Shown here in pieces: positions 1-9,324 of a stretch of 36,090 bases of DNA. The position numbers were made by a program, and so were the translations under genes. Position 1 is the stretch's first letter, and every line of letters starts with the position of its first letter. This DNA comes from Mesotaenium endlicherianum (lineage: Eukaryota; Streptophyta; Zygnematophyceae; Zygnematales; Mesotaeniaceae), in contig WELA01006140.1 of the NCBI GenBank assembly GCA_009602735.1, positions 308,374 to 344,463 of the forward strand, given 5' to 3'. The notes under the pieces were generated by a model, which was given only the letters and a program-made list of their open reading frames with translations, had not been told where the DNA came from and made no database searches.

Positions 1-43
1 GGGGGGGGGAGAGAAGTGGGGTGCGGGGAAAGCGCCAACTAAC

Positions 44-1646
44 CGGGGCGTGTTTGCACGATCTGGCATTGCCAGTCGACCTGGTTGCGGCAGTCCCCTG
101 TCCACGCCAGGCTGGCGGGCTTGGGCGTCCATGCGTTGGTGCTCTTCAGCCTGATGTTGGGGTTGCGCCCGCGCCTGTGGATGTACCGCTTCATGCGCTT
201 GTGCCAGATGCAGGCAGAGTGCGTGCCCTCGATCCACCACTCGGGGTGTCTGGTCACTTTCCTCGGCTTCGACGCCACCGGCGTCGGCTCCTCCCCAGCA
301 CCGCCGTCGCGGCCATCCTCCTTCTCCTTCTCCTTCTTTTCCTTCTCCTTCTTCTCCTTCTTCTCCTTCTCCTTCTCGTTTTCCTTCTTCTCCTTCTTCG
401 CCTCTGTGCCCTCTGTTTTCGTGCTCGCCTTCTTCTCTGCCGCCGCCGGCTCTTGCCCGTCGTCATCGTTCTTCTTCTGCTTCTTCTCTAAACTCTTTGT
501 TTCTGCGCTCGTCTTGCTCTCCACCGACGTCGGTTCCTCCCCAGCTTCGTCATTCTTCTTCTCCTTTGCCTTGGTGCTCATCTTGTTCTTTACTGGCGTA
601 GATTCCGCCCTCCCCTTTTTCTTCTTCTTCTTCTCCTCCCCTTTCTTCTTGTCACTCTCCTCCTTCTGCTCCTCTTTCTTCGTCTCCTCCTCTGCCTTCT
701 CTTCCTGTCTTTTCGTGTCGTCGTTCTCCTTCTCTTCCTCTCTCGTTTTCTCCTCATTCTCCTTCTCTTCCTCTACCTTCTTCTCCTTGTTCTCCTTCTC
801 TTCCTCCTTTGCTTTCTCCTCATTCTCCTTATCTTCCTCTTTCCTCTTCTCCTCATTCTTCTTATCTTCCTCTCTCTTCTTCTCCTCGTTCTCCTTCTCT
901 TCCTCCTTTGCTTTCTCCTCATTCTCCTTATCTTCCTCTTTCCTCTTCTCCTCATTCTCCTTATCTTCCTCTCTCTTCTTCTCCTCATTCTCCTTGTCCT
1001 CATTCTTCTTCAACTCGTCGTTGTTCTTCTCCTCCTCGTGCTTCCTCTCCTTATCCTTCTTCGTCTTCTCTTTCTTCTTTCCTTCCTCTTTCTTCTTCTT
1101 CTCCCCCTCTTTCTTCTTCTTCTCCCCCTCATTTCTCTTCTTCAATTCTTTGATTATTTTGTCCTTTGAGCTCGTCTTGTGCGCCTGAAGAGTCTCGGGC
1201 TTGCTGTCAGATAGGATTTCTCTTCTCTTCGTTTCCTTCTTCGCCCTCGCCAGCGCCGGCTCCTTTTCCAACCCCGCCTTTGCATCTGCCTTCGCACCCG
1301 CCCCTGCAACTGCTGCCTTTGCACCCGCTGCCTCGGCGGGGCTGGTCTGGGTCCCAGCTGCTGCAGTCCTGCCGCGGGCGGAGCGGGCTACGCCTGTCCC
1401 TGCTTGCGCGCCTGCCCCCCCGCCCCCCTCCACCTGGCCCTTCTCGAGCCCTGCTAGAGCGGTCCGCGGCGCAGCAGCTGCGGCAGCAGCTGCGGCAGGC
1501 GCAAGTGTGGGTGGCGAGGGGGGGAGGAGGAAGTAGGCGCCGGAGAGGATGGTGAGGGCGCACAGGCCCAGCAGCAGCAGCAACAGCCTACTGCGCAGGA
1601 GGGAGGACGCTGGGCCATTCTGGGAGCCTCGCTGTGCCTGTGCCAT
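44..1646 (-). CDS. Lys/Glu-rich single-pass membrane protein, first exon
   Basis: Open frame of about 534 codons from an ATG at 1646. Residues 17-42 are a strongly hydrophobic Leu-rich segment after a short basic N-terminus, so it reads as a signal anchor of a type II membrane protein. An Ala/Gly-rich stretch follows (about 45-125), then a very long charged region of Lys and Glu (about 135-455) and a C-terminal part rich in Trp, Cys, Arg and His (about 460-534) that looks globular. The frame ends in TAG at 39-41, but GTTAGT at 43-38 on the minus strand is a usable splice donor directly before it, so the protein probably continues in an exon outside the window. I do not recognise the C-terminal domain. 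A Golgi or cell-wall protein with a charged stem is possible, but this is a guess. The charged region is unlikely to be a chance ORF, because the membrane anchor and the Cys/Trp domain share its frame. Confidence 0.55.
702..998 (-). repeat. 33-bp tandem repeat coding an 11-residue Lys/Glu repeat, with 99-bp higher-order unit
   Basis: About nine consecutive 11-residue units of the type KENEEK(x)(x)EE(D/E) are encoded here. Three neighbouring unit types recur in the same order, which gives a 99-bp higher-order repeat: the block beginning near 801 reappears near 900. An 11-residue period of alternating Lys and Glu fits a hendecad coiled coil or a stable single alpha helix. The complementary CT-rich + strand produces long spurious Ser/Phe frames. 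Confidence 0.8.
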
Positions 1647-1802
1647 CTTGTGAGTTTTTTTTTGGGAGCTGGGACAGCAGGCCTCTGCTAGCTATTGCCA
1701 ACTACTTGGGCGCCCCACCCCCTCCACTTAGTTTCCTGTTCTTCGCTGGTGCCTAGACCCTCCGTGAGCATTCCCCTCTCCTCTCCTGCAAGCTCTACTC
1801 AC

Positions 1803-2016
1803 CGCCCAGCTCTGTATCCCACGCTTTGTCCTCTAGCACTTTGTCCTCTAGTGCTCTGTCCTCTAGTGCTGTGACTTCTTGCGCTTCGTCCTCTAGTGCA
1901 GCTTCTGTTTTTGCCAGCTGCCAGATCGCGCCAGGCTGGCGGGTCCTATGTACGGGGGCACCTGTGCACGCGCATGCCCCTGCTCCTGTGATATTTACGC
2001 CGACCTGCAGCAACAC
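1803..2016 (-). other. possible upstream exon with ALEDx repeats
   Basis: A minus-strand frame of about 71 codons contains repeats of the kind ALED(K/R/E). It ends at a perfect donor, GTGAGT, reading leftwards from 1802. It could be a 5' exon of the gene at 44-1646, with an acceptor in the pyrimidine-rich stretch just upstream of that gene's ATG. No similarity is recognised, so this is a weak call that needs transcript support. Confidence 0.15.
1825..1899. repeat. 15-bp tandem repeat, five units
   Basis: Five head-to-tail 15-bp units of the type TTTGTCCTCTAGTGC start at 1825, 1840, 1855, 1870 and 1885. The fourth is the most diverged. The period is a multiple of three, so the minus-strand frame stays open through it as five-residue ALEDx repeats. 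Confidence 0.8.
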
Positions 2017-3212
2017 CCTGTACGTCCGTTAGTCTTTACTAGTTTAATTAAATTGCAACAACGACGTTGGTTTGACGCTTTTTGCCATGTCACTGAACTG
2101 CAGCATGCGCCTTCACTTTCGACTTCTGAAGCTTATTCTAAGCTGCAGATATCTCCCATCTCTTCCTCAGCTTTCGACATCTGAAGTTCATATACTGTAA
2201 GCTGCAGACCTTCAGCAATAGTTCAAATTTCTACTCAACACTAAATTTTGTGTCTTCTGCTGTACTGCAGCCAAAGAAGATCTCAACAAGGCATGCGCTC
2301 AATCAGAAAAGTGCCAGGAAGGAGCTAATATGGGAAATGCACTTTCAACCTGCATGACATTCACTGCAAATTTGCTAAGTTCCCTCGCCACAAGTTCATC
2401 AAGGATTGGTTGAGCGCACCTTATAAAGGGACGAGAGGGGTTACTAAGATACGAAACCAATGCGGTCTGATTGAGTCTGCTTCTTCTTCTTTGCAGTGCT
2501 CGGCACTGTAGCATATTATCAAACAAACTGAGGTACTAACTTTTTCTCTCTCTGAAAGGGAGAACAAAGTGCATAAGTGGGAAATACACTGAAACTCTTT
2601 AGTCGCCACCCATTCGCACTTTATCTCTGTGGCGAATGCAGGTGAGACAGAGGGACACTAGCGTGGGACTAAAGTTCGTGTGTCGAGAGTCTAGACACGA
2701 AAGGATCGAATTGCTCAGCTCTGCTCTGCTCTGCTATTTGGGTTGCCGGGGCCCATGGGGGTCCCAGGATCCATCATTGCCATGTGATACCTGGTTAGAT
2801 CGTATATCAACATTTGGGAGCAGGCAGACCTGGAGGATGCTGAAGGGGCTCCTGAGTCCTATCCAGGTGACTGCAGGTGACTTCACTTTTGCTTGCCTGA
2901 GCTCGCCTGAGCTGTGTGCGCGGGGGTGGCTGAGGTTGGATTGGGTTGATAAGTTCAAATTTCAATGTACATCCCGCTGATTGCGTTTTGAGGATTGCAA
3001 AACTTTATGCGAAAGCGACAAAGAGGTGTTCGCAGGGAACTTCTTACGCCCTCGAATCCAGATTCCAAGCCCGTTACAATGAGTGGCAGTCGGTAAATGA
3101 CAATAAATGGCAATTAATGTCCAACAGTGTCGCAACCGGCTTCTCGGTCATCCTAGTTTTGTTACAATTTTGTGCAAAATTATCGTTCCGGTTTAGGGCT
3201 AATTTTAGACTG
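1900..3212. other. no convincing gene
   Basis: All frames are short and resemble no known family. The only structure seen is an imperfect direct repeat of about 50 bp at roughly 2115-2210, where a stretch like TTTCGACTTCTGAAG is followed by a sequence ending GCTGCAGA. I see no RNA gene here. Confidence 0.4.
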
Positions 3213-3560
3213 GTGTTATGTACACGTAGAGTACATCTTACACGTATGTAAGATCTTGCACGCGCTTGGATGCTAGCTACATTCTAGTATAAAAAGAAAT
3301 AATTAGTCAACGTCTTCTAGAGCATAATCTTCTAACGACTATCAGAGGCGAATCCGCCAACGACATCTAGAGTAGAACGCGCCACATTACATTCTAGAAT
3401 AGCCTAAGTTACACGACCGTCAACCTTCTGCCCCTTAAGGACAACGACTATATAAGTCGTCCAAAACCGTTGTACATTCATTCAATTTTCTACAAATAAA
3501 TTATCTTTTCCTTTATCGAATCAATCTTCTATCTTTGTCGCGACTGCTATCCACTTGACG
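3213..3560 (+). mobile_element. LTR-like remnant of another retroelement
   Basis: The stretch starts with TGTTATGTACACG. It contains a TATA box (TATATAAG at 3449) and about 45 bp further an AATAAA within an AT-rich pyrimidine tract, the usual order of an LTR promoter and polyadenylation region. A Gag-like start follows at 3681. No second copy exists in the window, so the boundaries are uncertain and it may be a truncated element that ends near 3895. Confidence 0.35.
3449..3456 (+). promoter_or_regulatory. TATA box of LTR-like remnant
   Basis: TATATAAG lies inside an otherwise mixed-composition stretch. It is followed by a pyrimidine-rich leader and AATAAA, as in plant LTR promoters. Confidence 0.4.
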
Positions 3561-3680
3561 GTGCCGCACGCGCAGCGCAAGTAACGACCGCCCAGGTTCG
3601 GAAAGTCAGCGTTGACTCACCGACCAAAGGACTGAGTTATCTCAGTCAGCGGTTGTGTCAAAGTCATTATCACTGTCAAA

Positions 3681-3893
3681 GTGGTCACGACACGTCAAAC
3701 CCCACGTCCAGGGATGGATGGGGATTTGGACGAAGTAGTCAGCCGAAAGGCTAGGGGCCTACCAGGAACCAGCAATGAGCCAGCCCAACAAGTGCCAAGG
3801 AAGGTACTTATCAATCGGCTATCTAAGCCAAGTACAGCAGGGATGTTGCAAAAGCGTTGTGTGCCACCTCGGCCAAGACCCTCGAGTGACTAG
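3681..3893 (+). pseudogene. possible Gag N-terminal fragment
   Basis: A frame of 70 codons begins GTG GTC ACG ACA CGT (V-V-T-T-R), similar to the M-V-R-T-R start of the Gag of element A. It lies about 120 bp downstream of the LTR-like remnant and stops at 3891-3893. The ATG is replaced by GTG and nothing downstream continues the frame. It is either a truncated gag of the remnant or a chance frame. Confidence 0.2.
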
Positions 3894-4099
3894 CCACGGC
3901 TTGAGCGTTCATCTCAAACGCTGCCAGCCGCCAGCCACATAGGCGTGATTGCCAGCTGAAAGGCTAAGCAGTCACGCGCGACAGTCACAAGGCGTGCATG
4001 CATGCTGAGTGACAACTTCTAAAGCTGTTTGAGGGCTGCTAGGTAAGGACGGCATGCAAGCTAGGCACTGTGACTAAGCCCTGGCATTCTCGAGAGAGG

Positions 4100-4744
4100 A
4101 TAATGTGTGGTGCCTGCGAAACGCACAAGTCCTGCCTGAAGCTGCCTCATTCTTGCTCGCATCGTTGTCAAGGAAGCTGAAGGAGCACAGGTACAGAAGG
4201 AAAGGAGAAGAAGGAGCGCAAAGAAGAAGAAGTTCCCAAGGCCACTGAAGAGCCGAAACGCCACGCTTCTGCCGACGCTGGAAGATTTCTTCTCAGTGTA
4301 TCATAGAAAGGTTAGACCTCAGGAGTTTCCAAGAGGGGATCTCGCTGGTAGAAAGTAGAGAGCTGCAAAATTGAATCTGTTAGGAGATTAGCACAAATTT
4401 GGGTCAAACACCACAAGCCTGCGAAAGTCACTTAAAATGGTGAGTGCTAAAGCTCTCAGTGAAGAACTGAGTGAGCCCAGCCAAGCAGTGAAGAACTGTT
4501 AAGGCGCGGTGTTGAGCGAAGAGCTCAAACCAGGCCAGCATAGATGTGCAGTTTCAGAGTTTTGTAAGCTGTGACTTTGTGAAAGTAAAGCGAAAGCCTT
4601 GAAGGGCGATATTCTCTGAATCTGGCATTGCCTGTTAAGCTGCTTAGACGTGATTTCTGCAAACTACAAACTTGTTCATTCTGTAAACCCTCAACTTTGG
4701 CGAAAGCCTGTGTGGAAGTAAGACGCTTATGTCCTACTTCTAAG
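4100..4744 (+). repeat. element B 5' LTR
   Basis: Matches 30621-31372 with many substitutions and small indels. Shared blocks include the GAGAAGAAGG purine run followed by GCGCAAAGAAG, AAAATGGTGAGTGCT (4434 and 30996), TGTAAGCTGTGA, CTGCTTAGACGTGATTT and GGAAGTAAGACGCTT. Similarity ends just after GTCCT near 4744. The left edge is not certain because the right-hand copy is cut by element D. Confidence 0.6.
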
Positions 4745-4857
4745 AACTTGGTTGATTGGTTCAGGTGAACAAGTATTCCTAAGCCAGTTGGGGGTTGAGG
4801 CCTGTGAAGGCTGCCGGTGTTCAACCTGGAAGGGGACCTGGAGAAATTCATCTGTCT

Positions 4858-5895
4858 ATGCGGTTGAGGAGTGGAAGACTCTACCACCCTGTGGAGCCTG
4901 CAGAAGCTTCTGACTCTAGCCAGAGTCCACGAGGAAGTGAGACGTCTGAGCATACTGACGACCGGTGGAGTCAGCAACCGTCGAGAGACGAGTCGCGCCA
5001 TGTCTCCGCAAGCGGTGAGAATCCGGATGACACACGAGCCTTTGCACCTGATTCGAGCAGAGAGCAAGACGTGTGGGGTAGAGTCAGTGAGTCCTGGTCA
5101 CCGTTCAAATTGGCCGGTGATGATCGGGATGAAAATCCTAAGTTCAAGCTGTCTGCAAAGTGTTTTCGCGAACGAACCAGTGGAAACGGTCTCACTTTCG
5201 AAGAGTTTGATGAGATCTATTGGGCAAAATTTTTTGAGAAGATTCGGAAGGATTCTTCTTATACGCAATTTGTCGCATTTTTAAGCTTGGTTCAGTACTT
5301 GGTTAAGGATGCCTTGCTGCTATATCGCCAATTCCGGAAGGATGAGGATCTCGCCCAAGAATGGGCATTTGGAGAGCAAAAAAAACTAGGGATTTGAAAC
5401 TCCAAAAAGAGGCTGCGGAAGCCCGAACGTCTCCTTTATCTTCAGGAATCAGAAAGAGCAATGCCAACTGCACCTGTTGAGAGCATAGACTTAGCTGCAC
5501 TAACACAAGAATTAACAGAGGCCATGAGGCAACTCATTGAGGGCCAGCAAAGGGCTGCTACTCAGAATGATGATGCCGGCTCTGTCGCAGAGTTGCGAAA
5601 GGTGTGTGCAGAAGTGTCTGAAAAGATTGCTAATGCTCAGGAACGAGTAACGCACAGAGCTGCACCTTTTAATGGTCAGCAAGGCGATAGCACCACGACA
5701 AAGGCAAGCCATGCGCAAGCCTTGGCTAGCTGTCGTAAGGATATGGAGGCTGGGGATGACCAGCTAAACTCCGAGCATTGTCTGCGTCGTTTCTTTAAGT
5801 TGCTTGAAGCACGATTCCCAGAGGATCGGAATCTTAAGGTGCACCGTTATGTGCATTTTGTCGGTCAGAAGAACAAGACAGTCATGGAGGTTAAT
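4858..5895 (+). pseudogene. element B gag, N-terminal part
   Basis: The frame opens with an ATG at 4858 giving a basic MRLRSGR start, a common style for Ty3/gypsy Gag. It runs through a Ser/Glu-rich region and a helical segment with many Phe, Leu and Lys residues to a TGA at 5395. The same frame reopens and continues from 5461 to 5895. An A8 run at about 5379 suggests that a one-base slip, compensated later, caused the apparent break. At 5895 the coding sequence is cut by element A. The frame continues on the far side at 14740 with clearly Gag-like sequence, so the short extension to 5898 is artificial. This is the structural capsid precursor, non-functional here. Confidence 0.6.
5891..5895. 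repeat. target-site duplication of element A, left (TTAAT)
   Basis: TTAAT lies directly before the LTR start TGAAATGAATC. The identical pentamer follows the other LTR at 14735-14739. Five-base duplications are typical of Ty3/gypsy integrases. Confidence 0.85.
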
Positions 5896-6616
5896 TGAAA
5901 TGAATCGACTTACCAAATAGGCGATTAACAATTAATTAAGATCTTTATATCAGCAAGTAATCTTTATGGTATTTGCCGTTAACTGGTTTAACGGCAAAGG
6001 ACAACACACTAGCAGTGAATAATACTCGTCAGTCAAATGCGAGTAAACTAGCAATAATAATGCAAATCAGTAGACTCATACATAAACAATGTTAGAAGAC
6101 AGTGCGTATCAATGGCTTCTCGCCTTGGATTCAGATCTCTCTCAGTAAACAGTACAAGAGAGTTGGCCTCGTTTCCGAATGCCGAACTCGAGAGTAAGAC
6201 CTAGCATATGTACATGGAATGAGTTTACTGTTCAACGGCCAGTGCGATGGCACCACCTACCCGGGAGTTAACCACGTTGGTAGGACCTCGGTTAACCAAA
6301 TCCACCGCCATCTCCCATCATCCCGAATCGTTATCCATCATAGGGATGTCATCTGGCCATTCATCTAGCATACCACACTTAGATGCATACCGAGGCAGTT
6401 CGCTGCTACCGAGTACGGAAGTCAGCTGGCTGACAAAGAATGTGTCAGCAAGCTGACTTAAGGTGACACCAGCCTGCTACTTCCGTCCGAGTCATTAAAC
6501 TGATATTAAATATAAAGTCCAGCAGACTGATTATTAACTAGAGTTCAGCAGGCTGAACTTATTTAACTATATTATTTAAATGAATATTATGTCAACCAAT
6601 ATACTGATTCATTAGA
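5896..6616 (-). repeat. element A 3' LTR
   Basis: Near-identical to 14019-14734 and 29901-30620. It begins TGAAATGAATCG and ends GATTCATTAGA, where the other two copies end TTACA. The terminal dinucleotide of the element-sense strand is therefore TC instead of TG in this copy, by one substitution. Confidence 0.92.
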
Positions 6617-6630
6617 ATCCCTCCAACTTA
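6617..6630 (-). other. element A polypurine tract
   Basis: Reading the minus strand, TAAGTTGGAGGGAT lies immediately before the 3' LTR. This is the expected position of the plus-strand primer. Copies of its core, TAAGTTGGAGGG, also occur at 8573-8584 and 8633-8644. Confidence 0.6.
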
Positions 6631-6701
6631 TCATGTTGTCGCCTCGACAACACTAACACTAATAACAGCGTGCTGTCCCTTCCGTCCCCAGCCTACTGCC
6701 A

Positions 6702-8369
6702 TTAGGAGGGAGATGTCCCTGAGGCCCTATACTCAGGGGAGCCAGACCTCCTCCCGTCTTGGGGTCTTTTGAAGCCTGTCAGAGAGGGAGGTTCCGTGTA
6801 AGGACCCCGCGGAGAACGCAGTAACTGGGCTGTTTCCTCCTGCACAGTCTGAAACTGGAGGGAGGCAGCCTTCTTCTGGGCAGCCCTCAAACTGACAGGT
6901 ACGTATACCGGCATCCCAGAAGGATGTTGCATGACATGAGCCAAGGGTACATGCCCTCTCTGCGAGGGAGATGCTGGCAGGCCTCTGGCTATCTCCCGAG
7001 CAGCCCTCCTGTCTGCCCTGTCTGATTGGGTCTCCTTGCCTGGAGATGGGGTCTGTCCTCTGGCAGTCCCCAGCCAAGTGATATCCTCCTCTTCAGCGAG
7101 TTGCTGCATGGCCAACCCCGTCTTCTCCCTTATAGGGGATGTGGCAGGCATCAGGATCACGGCGGGGCTAGTGTCCTCCTCCTCGCCTTCCTCCTCGTCT
7201 TCCTCTGACTCCTCCTCCTCTCCGTCCCGGGGTTCCTCTGAGACTTCTAGGGTCTCTTCTGTCAGCTGCTCCAGCTCTTCCCGAGAAAAAGAATATCCTA
7301 CTGACCTTCCCCTTTTGGGTGCTGGTGGGGGCTGCTGAGTCCGGACCCCATAGAGGTCCTTTTCCCCCTGCTTACTTGCCCGTTTGGCATAAGCGTGCTT
7401 CCCTTTGGAGAATGACTCTTGGGCCCTGCTTCTGTCCCCCTGCATCTCCTGACTCATGCAGTCTCTGACTCCATCCAATCTTGGGTCCCAAGCCGCAATG
7501 TGAGGGGGCAATACTATGTTCCCCTTTAGGTCTGTCAAGAAATCCTCTTCCGTCGCCCTGTCATTCTGCTGGTCCCTCATGTTGATGGTCATCCACCGCC
7601 AATCCGTGGGCTTTTGGAAGAAGGCAAGGTCTGTCCTTTTAAGAGTACAAGGGTACCAGTGCCCTGCAAAGTCTAGCTGACTGGTTTCCCTGGCCAAGAA
7701 TTCCCAGCTCCTCCTCTCCACCTCATTGTACATGGCCTTGAACCTGTTGTGGGGTGTTGAGTCCTTGAAGCTGTCCGCGTCCATGGGGATCATCCTGATG
7801 ACCCTATCTTCCCCCCAGATACCAGGAATCAAGACAGCCCCTGCTTCGTTCACCTGGGCCATTGCCTTGGCCTCTCTGACCGTATATCCTACCATCCTGG
7901 CGTAATCGTGGTAGAGGAGGAGCCCTGTGCCGACCTCTATATACTTGTCAAAGTTTTCGGATGTCTCCCCTTCCCTCTGGAGGATTTCCTTCTGCGACTC
8001 GCTGCCACTTCTCTGGGCATACTTGAAGGCCTCCTCCAGCAGATCAAAGCCCTTGCCCAGCACTATGTAGCAATAGCTGCTGATTCTCCTCTGTTCTTCT
8101 TCTTCAGCCTGCTGCTTCCGCTTCTCCTCAGCTTGCCTCTCCTCCTCTGCTTTCTTGGCCTCCTTTGCAGCTTTTCTGTCCATTTCTTCCTGCCTCAGTC
8201 TGGCATGTTCCTCCTCCTCCTTCTTCTTCTGTGCCTCCCGCTGTTGTTGGAGTCGTTGTGATTCCCGAGCGGAGATGGAAGATGATTCGATGTCTCCACG
8301 GAATTGCAAGTATTCTGCATGTGCCTCTTCCGCCCTTCTCTTCCTCTTGAGTTCCGACTTTTGAGTCAT
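6702..8369 (-). CDS. extra 3' ORF of element A, unknown function
   Basis: An uninterrupted frame of about 555 codons lies between the chromodomain and the 3' LTR, where standard chromoviruses carry nothing. The first ATG is at 8369; the frame is open slightly further upstream, with a TTG at 8378. Counting from that TTG, residues 1-100 are a highly charged Arg/Glu/Gln coiled coil. Residues 100-310 have mixed composition, many aromatic residues (several Trp) and look like a folded domain. Residues 380-402 are an almost pure Asp/Glu tract, and the C-terminus is rich in Pro, Ser and Gln. No zinc finger, membrane segment or protease/RT motif is visible. Its integrity, while pol is broken, is striking. 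Possible roles are a nucleic-acid-binding accessory protein or a captured host gene. It lacks a hydrophobic span, which argues against an envelope protein. Confidence 0.7.
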   Translation of the reverse strand: MTQKSELKRKRRAEEAHAEYLQFRGDIESSSISARESQRLQQQREAQKKKEEEEHARLRQEEMDRKAAKEAKKAEEERQAEEKRKQQAEEEEQRRISSYCYIVLGKGFDLLEEAFKYAQRSGSESQKEILQREGETSENFDKYIEVGTGLLLYHDYARMVGYTVREAKAMAQVNEAGAVLIPGIWGEDRVIRMIPMDADSFKDSTPHNRFKAMYNEVERRSWEFLARETSQLDFAGHWYPCTLKRTDLAFFQKPTDWRWMTINMRDQQNDRATEEDFLTDLKGNIVLPPHIAAWDPRLDGVRDCMSQEMQGDRSRAQESFSKGKHAYAKRASKQGEKDLYGVRTQQPPPAPKRGRSVGYSFSREELEQLTEETLEVSEEPRDGEEEESEEDEEEGEEEDTSPAVILMPATSPIREKTGLAMQQLAEEEDITWLGTARGQTPSPGKETQSDRADRRAAREIARGLPASPSQRGHVPLAHVMQHPSGMPVYVPVSLRAAQKKAASLQFQTVQEETAQLLRSPRGPYTEPPSLTGFKRPQDGRRSGSPEYRASGTSPS

Positions 8370-8572
8370 CCTGCTCAATCATAAACACAATGCAGTTAGT
8401 GAAGTCATAATATTTTGCCGCTATTGAGTGCCCTTGATGAAGAGGAACGCGATCGGGAGAGTTCCTAGTGTGGAATACCTGGTGTGAGTGAATATAAGGG
8501 AAAATTAAGTTAGAGAGCAAGTGAGTGTGAGCGCAGGTTGAGTGTGTAATATGGTGATCAAAGATTACCGCT

Positions 8573-8644
8573 CCCTCCAACTTAATTTTAAAGGTGGGCT
8601 GCCTGTCACAACTGTCACTAACTGTAACATCCCCCTCCAACTTA
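8573..8644 (-). repeat. two further copies of the polypurine tract
   Basis: TAAGTTGGAGGG occurs in minus sense at 8573-8584 and 8633-8644, besides the copy at the 3' LTR. The copy at 8633 continues as GGGGATGTTACAG, which resembles a polypurine tract followed by an LTR start. The extra ORF is thus bracketed by these tracts. Confidence 0.5.
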
Positions 8645-8693
8645 TATGGAGACAGGACCTCCTGTCACCTTCCCATGTCTACTGAAGGGACAG

Positions 8694-9324
8694 TTAGGGC
8701 GGTGCCCCAGCCGCCCGAAGGTGGAACCGTTTCAACGCCCCTTTGGCATTGGTCAGCTGGTCTTTCTATTCCCAAGTGTCCCCAGAGGCATCGTAACCCT
8801 TCCATCGGATGAGATATTTCATGACATATTTAGACGATCGACGGACCGAGCGAGCGTCTAAAATCTCATCGACCTCATATTCCTCAGGATCGCCGTCCCG
8901 GACAGCGGGGACCGGTCCCGGTTGGACAGGTAACCGACCTGTAAACAGTGTATCACCTTTGATGTATGGTTCCAGGAAGGAGACATTAAAGACCGGGTGA
9001 CCCTTGTATTCAGCTAACATGTTCAGTTTGTAAGCATTCTGACCGATACGACGTACCACCGATACGACGTACCACCGAATATGGACCGACCCAGACAGGG
9101 CCAAGCTTTTTCTTGACCACACCAGGGAGGTACAGGTGCTGAGAATGCAGTTTGACTAAATCGCCCTTGGAAAATGTCAGCTCCCGACGGTGTTGATTAG
9201 CGTATTTTTGTTGGTTTTCTTGGGCCTTGTGCAGGTTTTGTTGGACTTCTGACAGGGTGTCAGCAAACTCCTGAGTTAACTGGAGGGAGACCGGGTTGTC
9301 AATCCCTTNAGACCGGGTTGTCAT
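8694..9324 (-). pseudogene. element A integrase C-terminus and chromodomain
   Basis: Two overlapping frames encode the end of Pol. The first (9324-9010) holds the region after the integrase core, with a KLGPVWVGPYSVVRRIG segment. The second (9122-8766) holds Y-K-L-N, an FNVSFLEPY segment and a chromodomain starting EEYEVDEILDAR and running through KYLIRWKGY to GDTWE. An in-frame TAG follows TWE; past it the frame reads KDQLTNAKGAL, a normal chromodomain ending, to TAA at 8694. The break between the two frames is explained by a 16-bp tandem duplication at 9045-9076. Chromodomains target integration to marked chromatin. Confidence 0.85.
9045..9076. repeat. 16-bp tandem duplication
   Basis: GATACGACGTACCACC occurs twice head to tail (9045-9060 and 9061-9076). 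Since 16 is not a multiple of three, it shifts the pol frame and splits the two ORFs here. Confidence 0.9.

Noticed and set aside
85..1188. Long + strand Ser/Phe-rich ORF
   Set aside because: It is the complement of the Lys/Glu repeat of the minus-strand gene; the minus frame has a membrane anchor and a Cys/Trp domain, while the + frame is pure low complexity.
4434..4520. tRNA or small RNA gene in the 5' LTR of element B
   Set aside because: No cloverleaf, and the similarity to the 3' end copy is explained by LTR identity.
6247..6456. 69-residue ORF repeated at 14370 and 30251
   Set aside because: It lies inside the three LTR copies. Its repetition reflects LTR identity, not a conserved gene.
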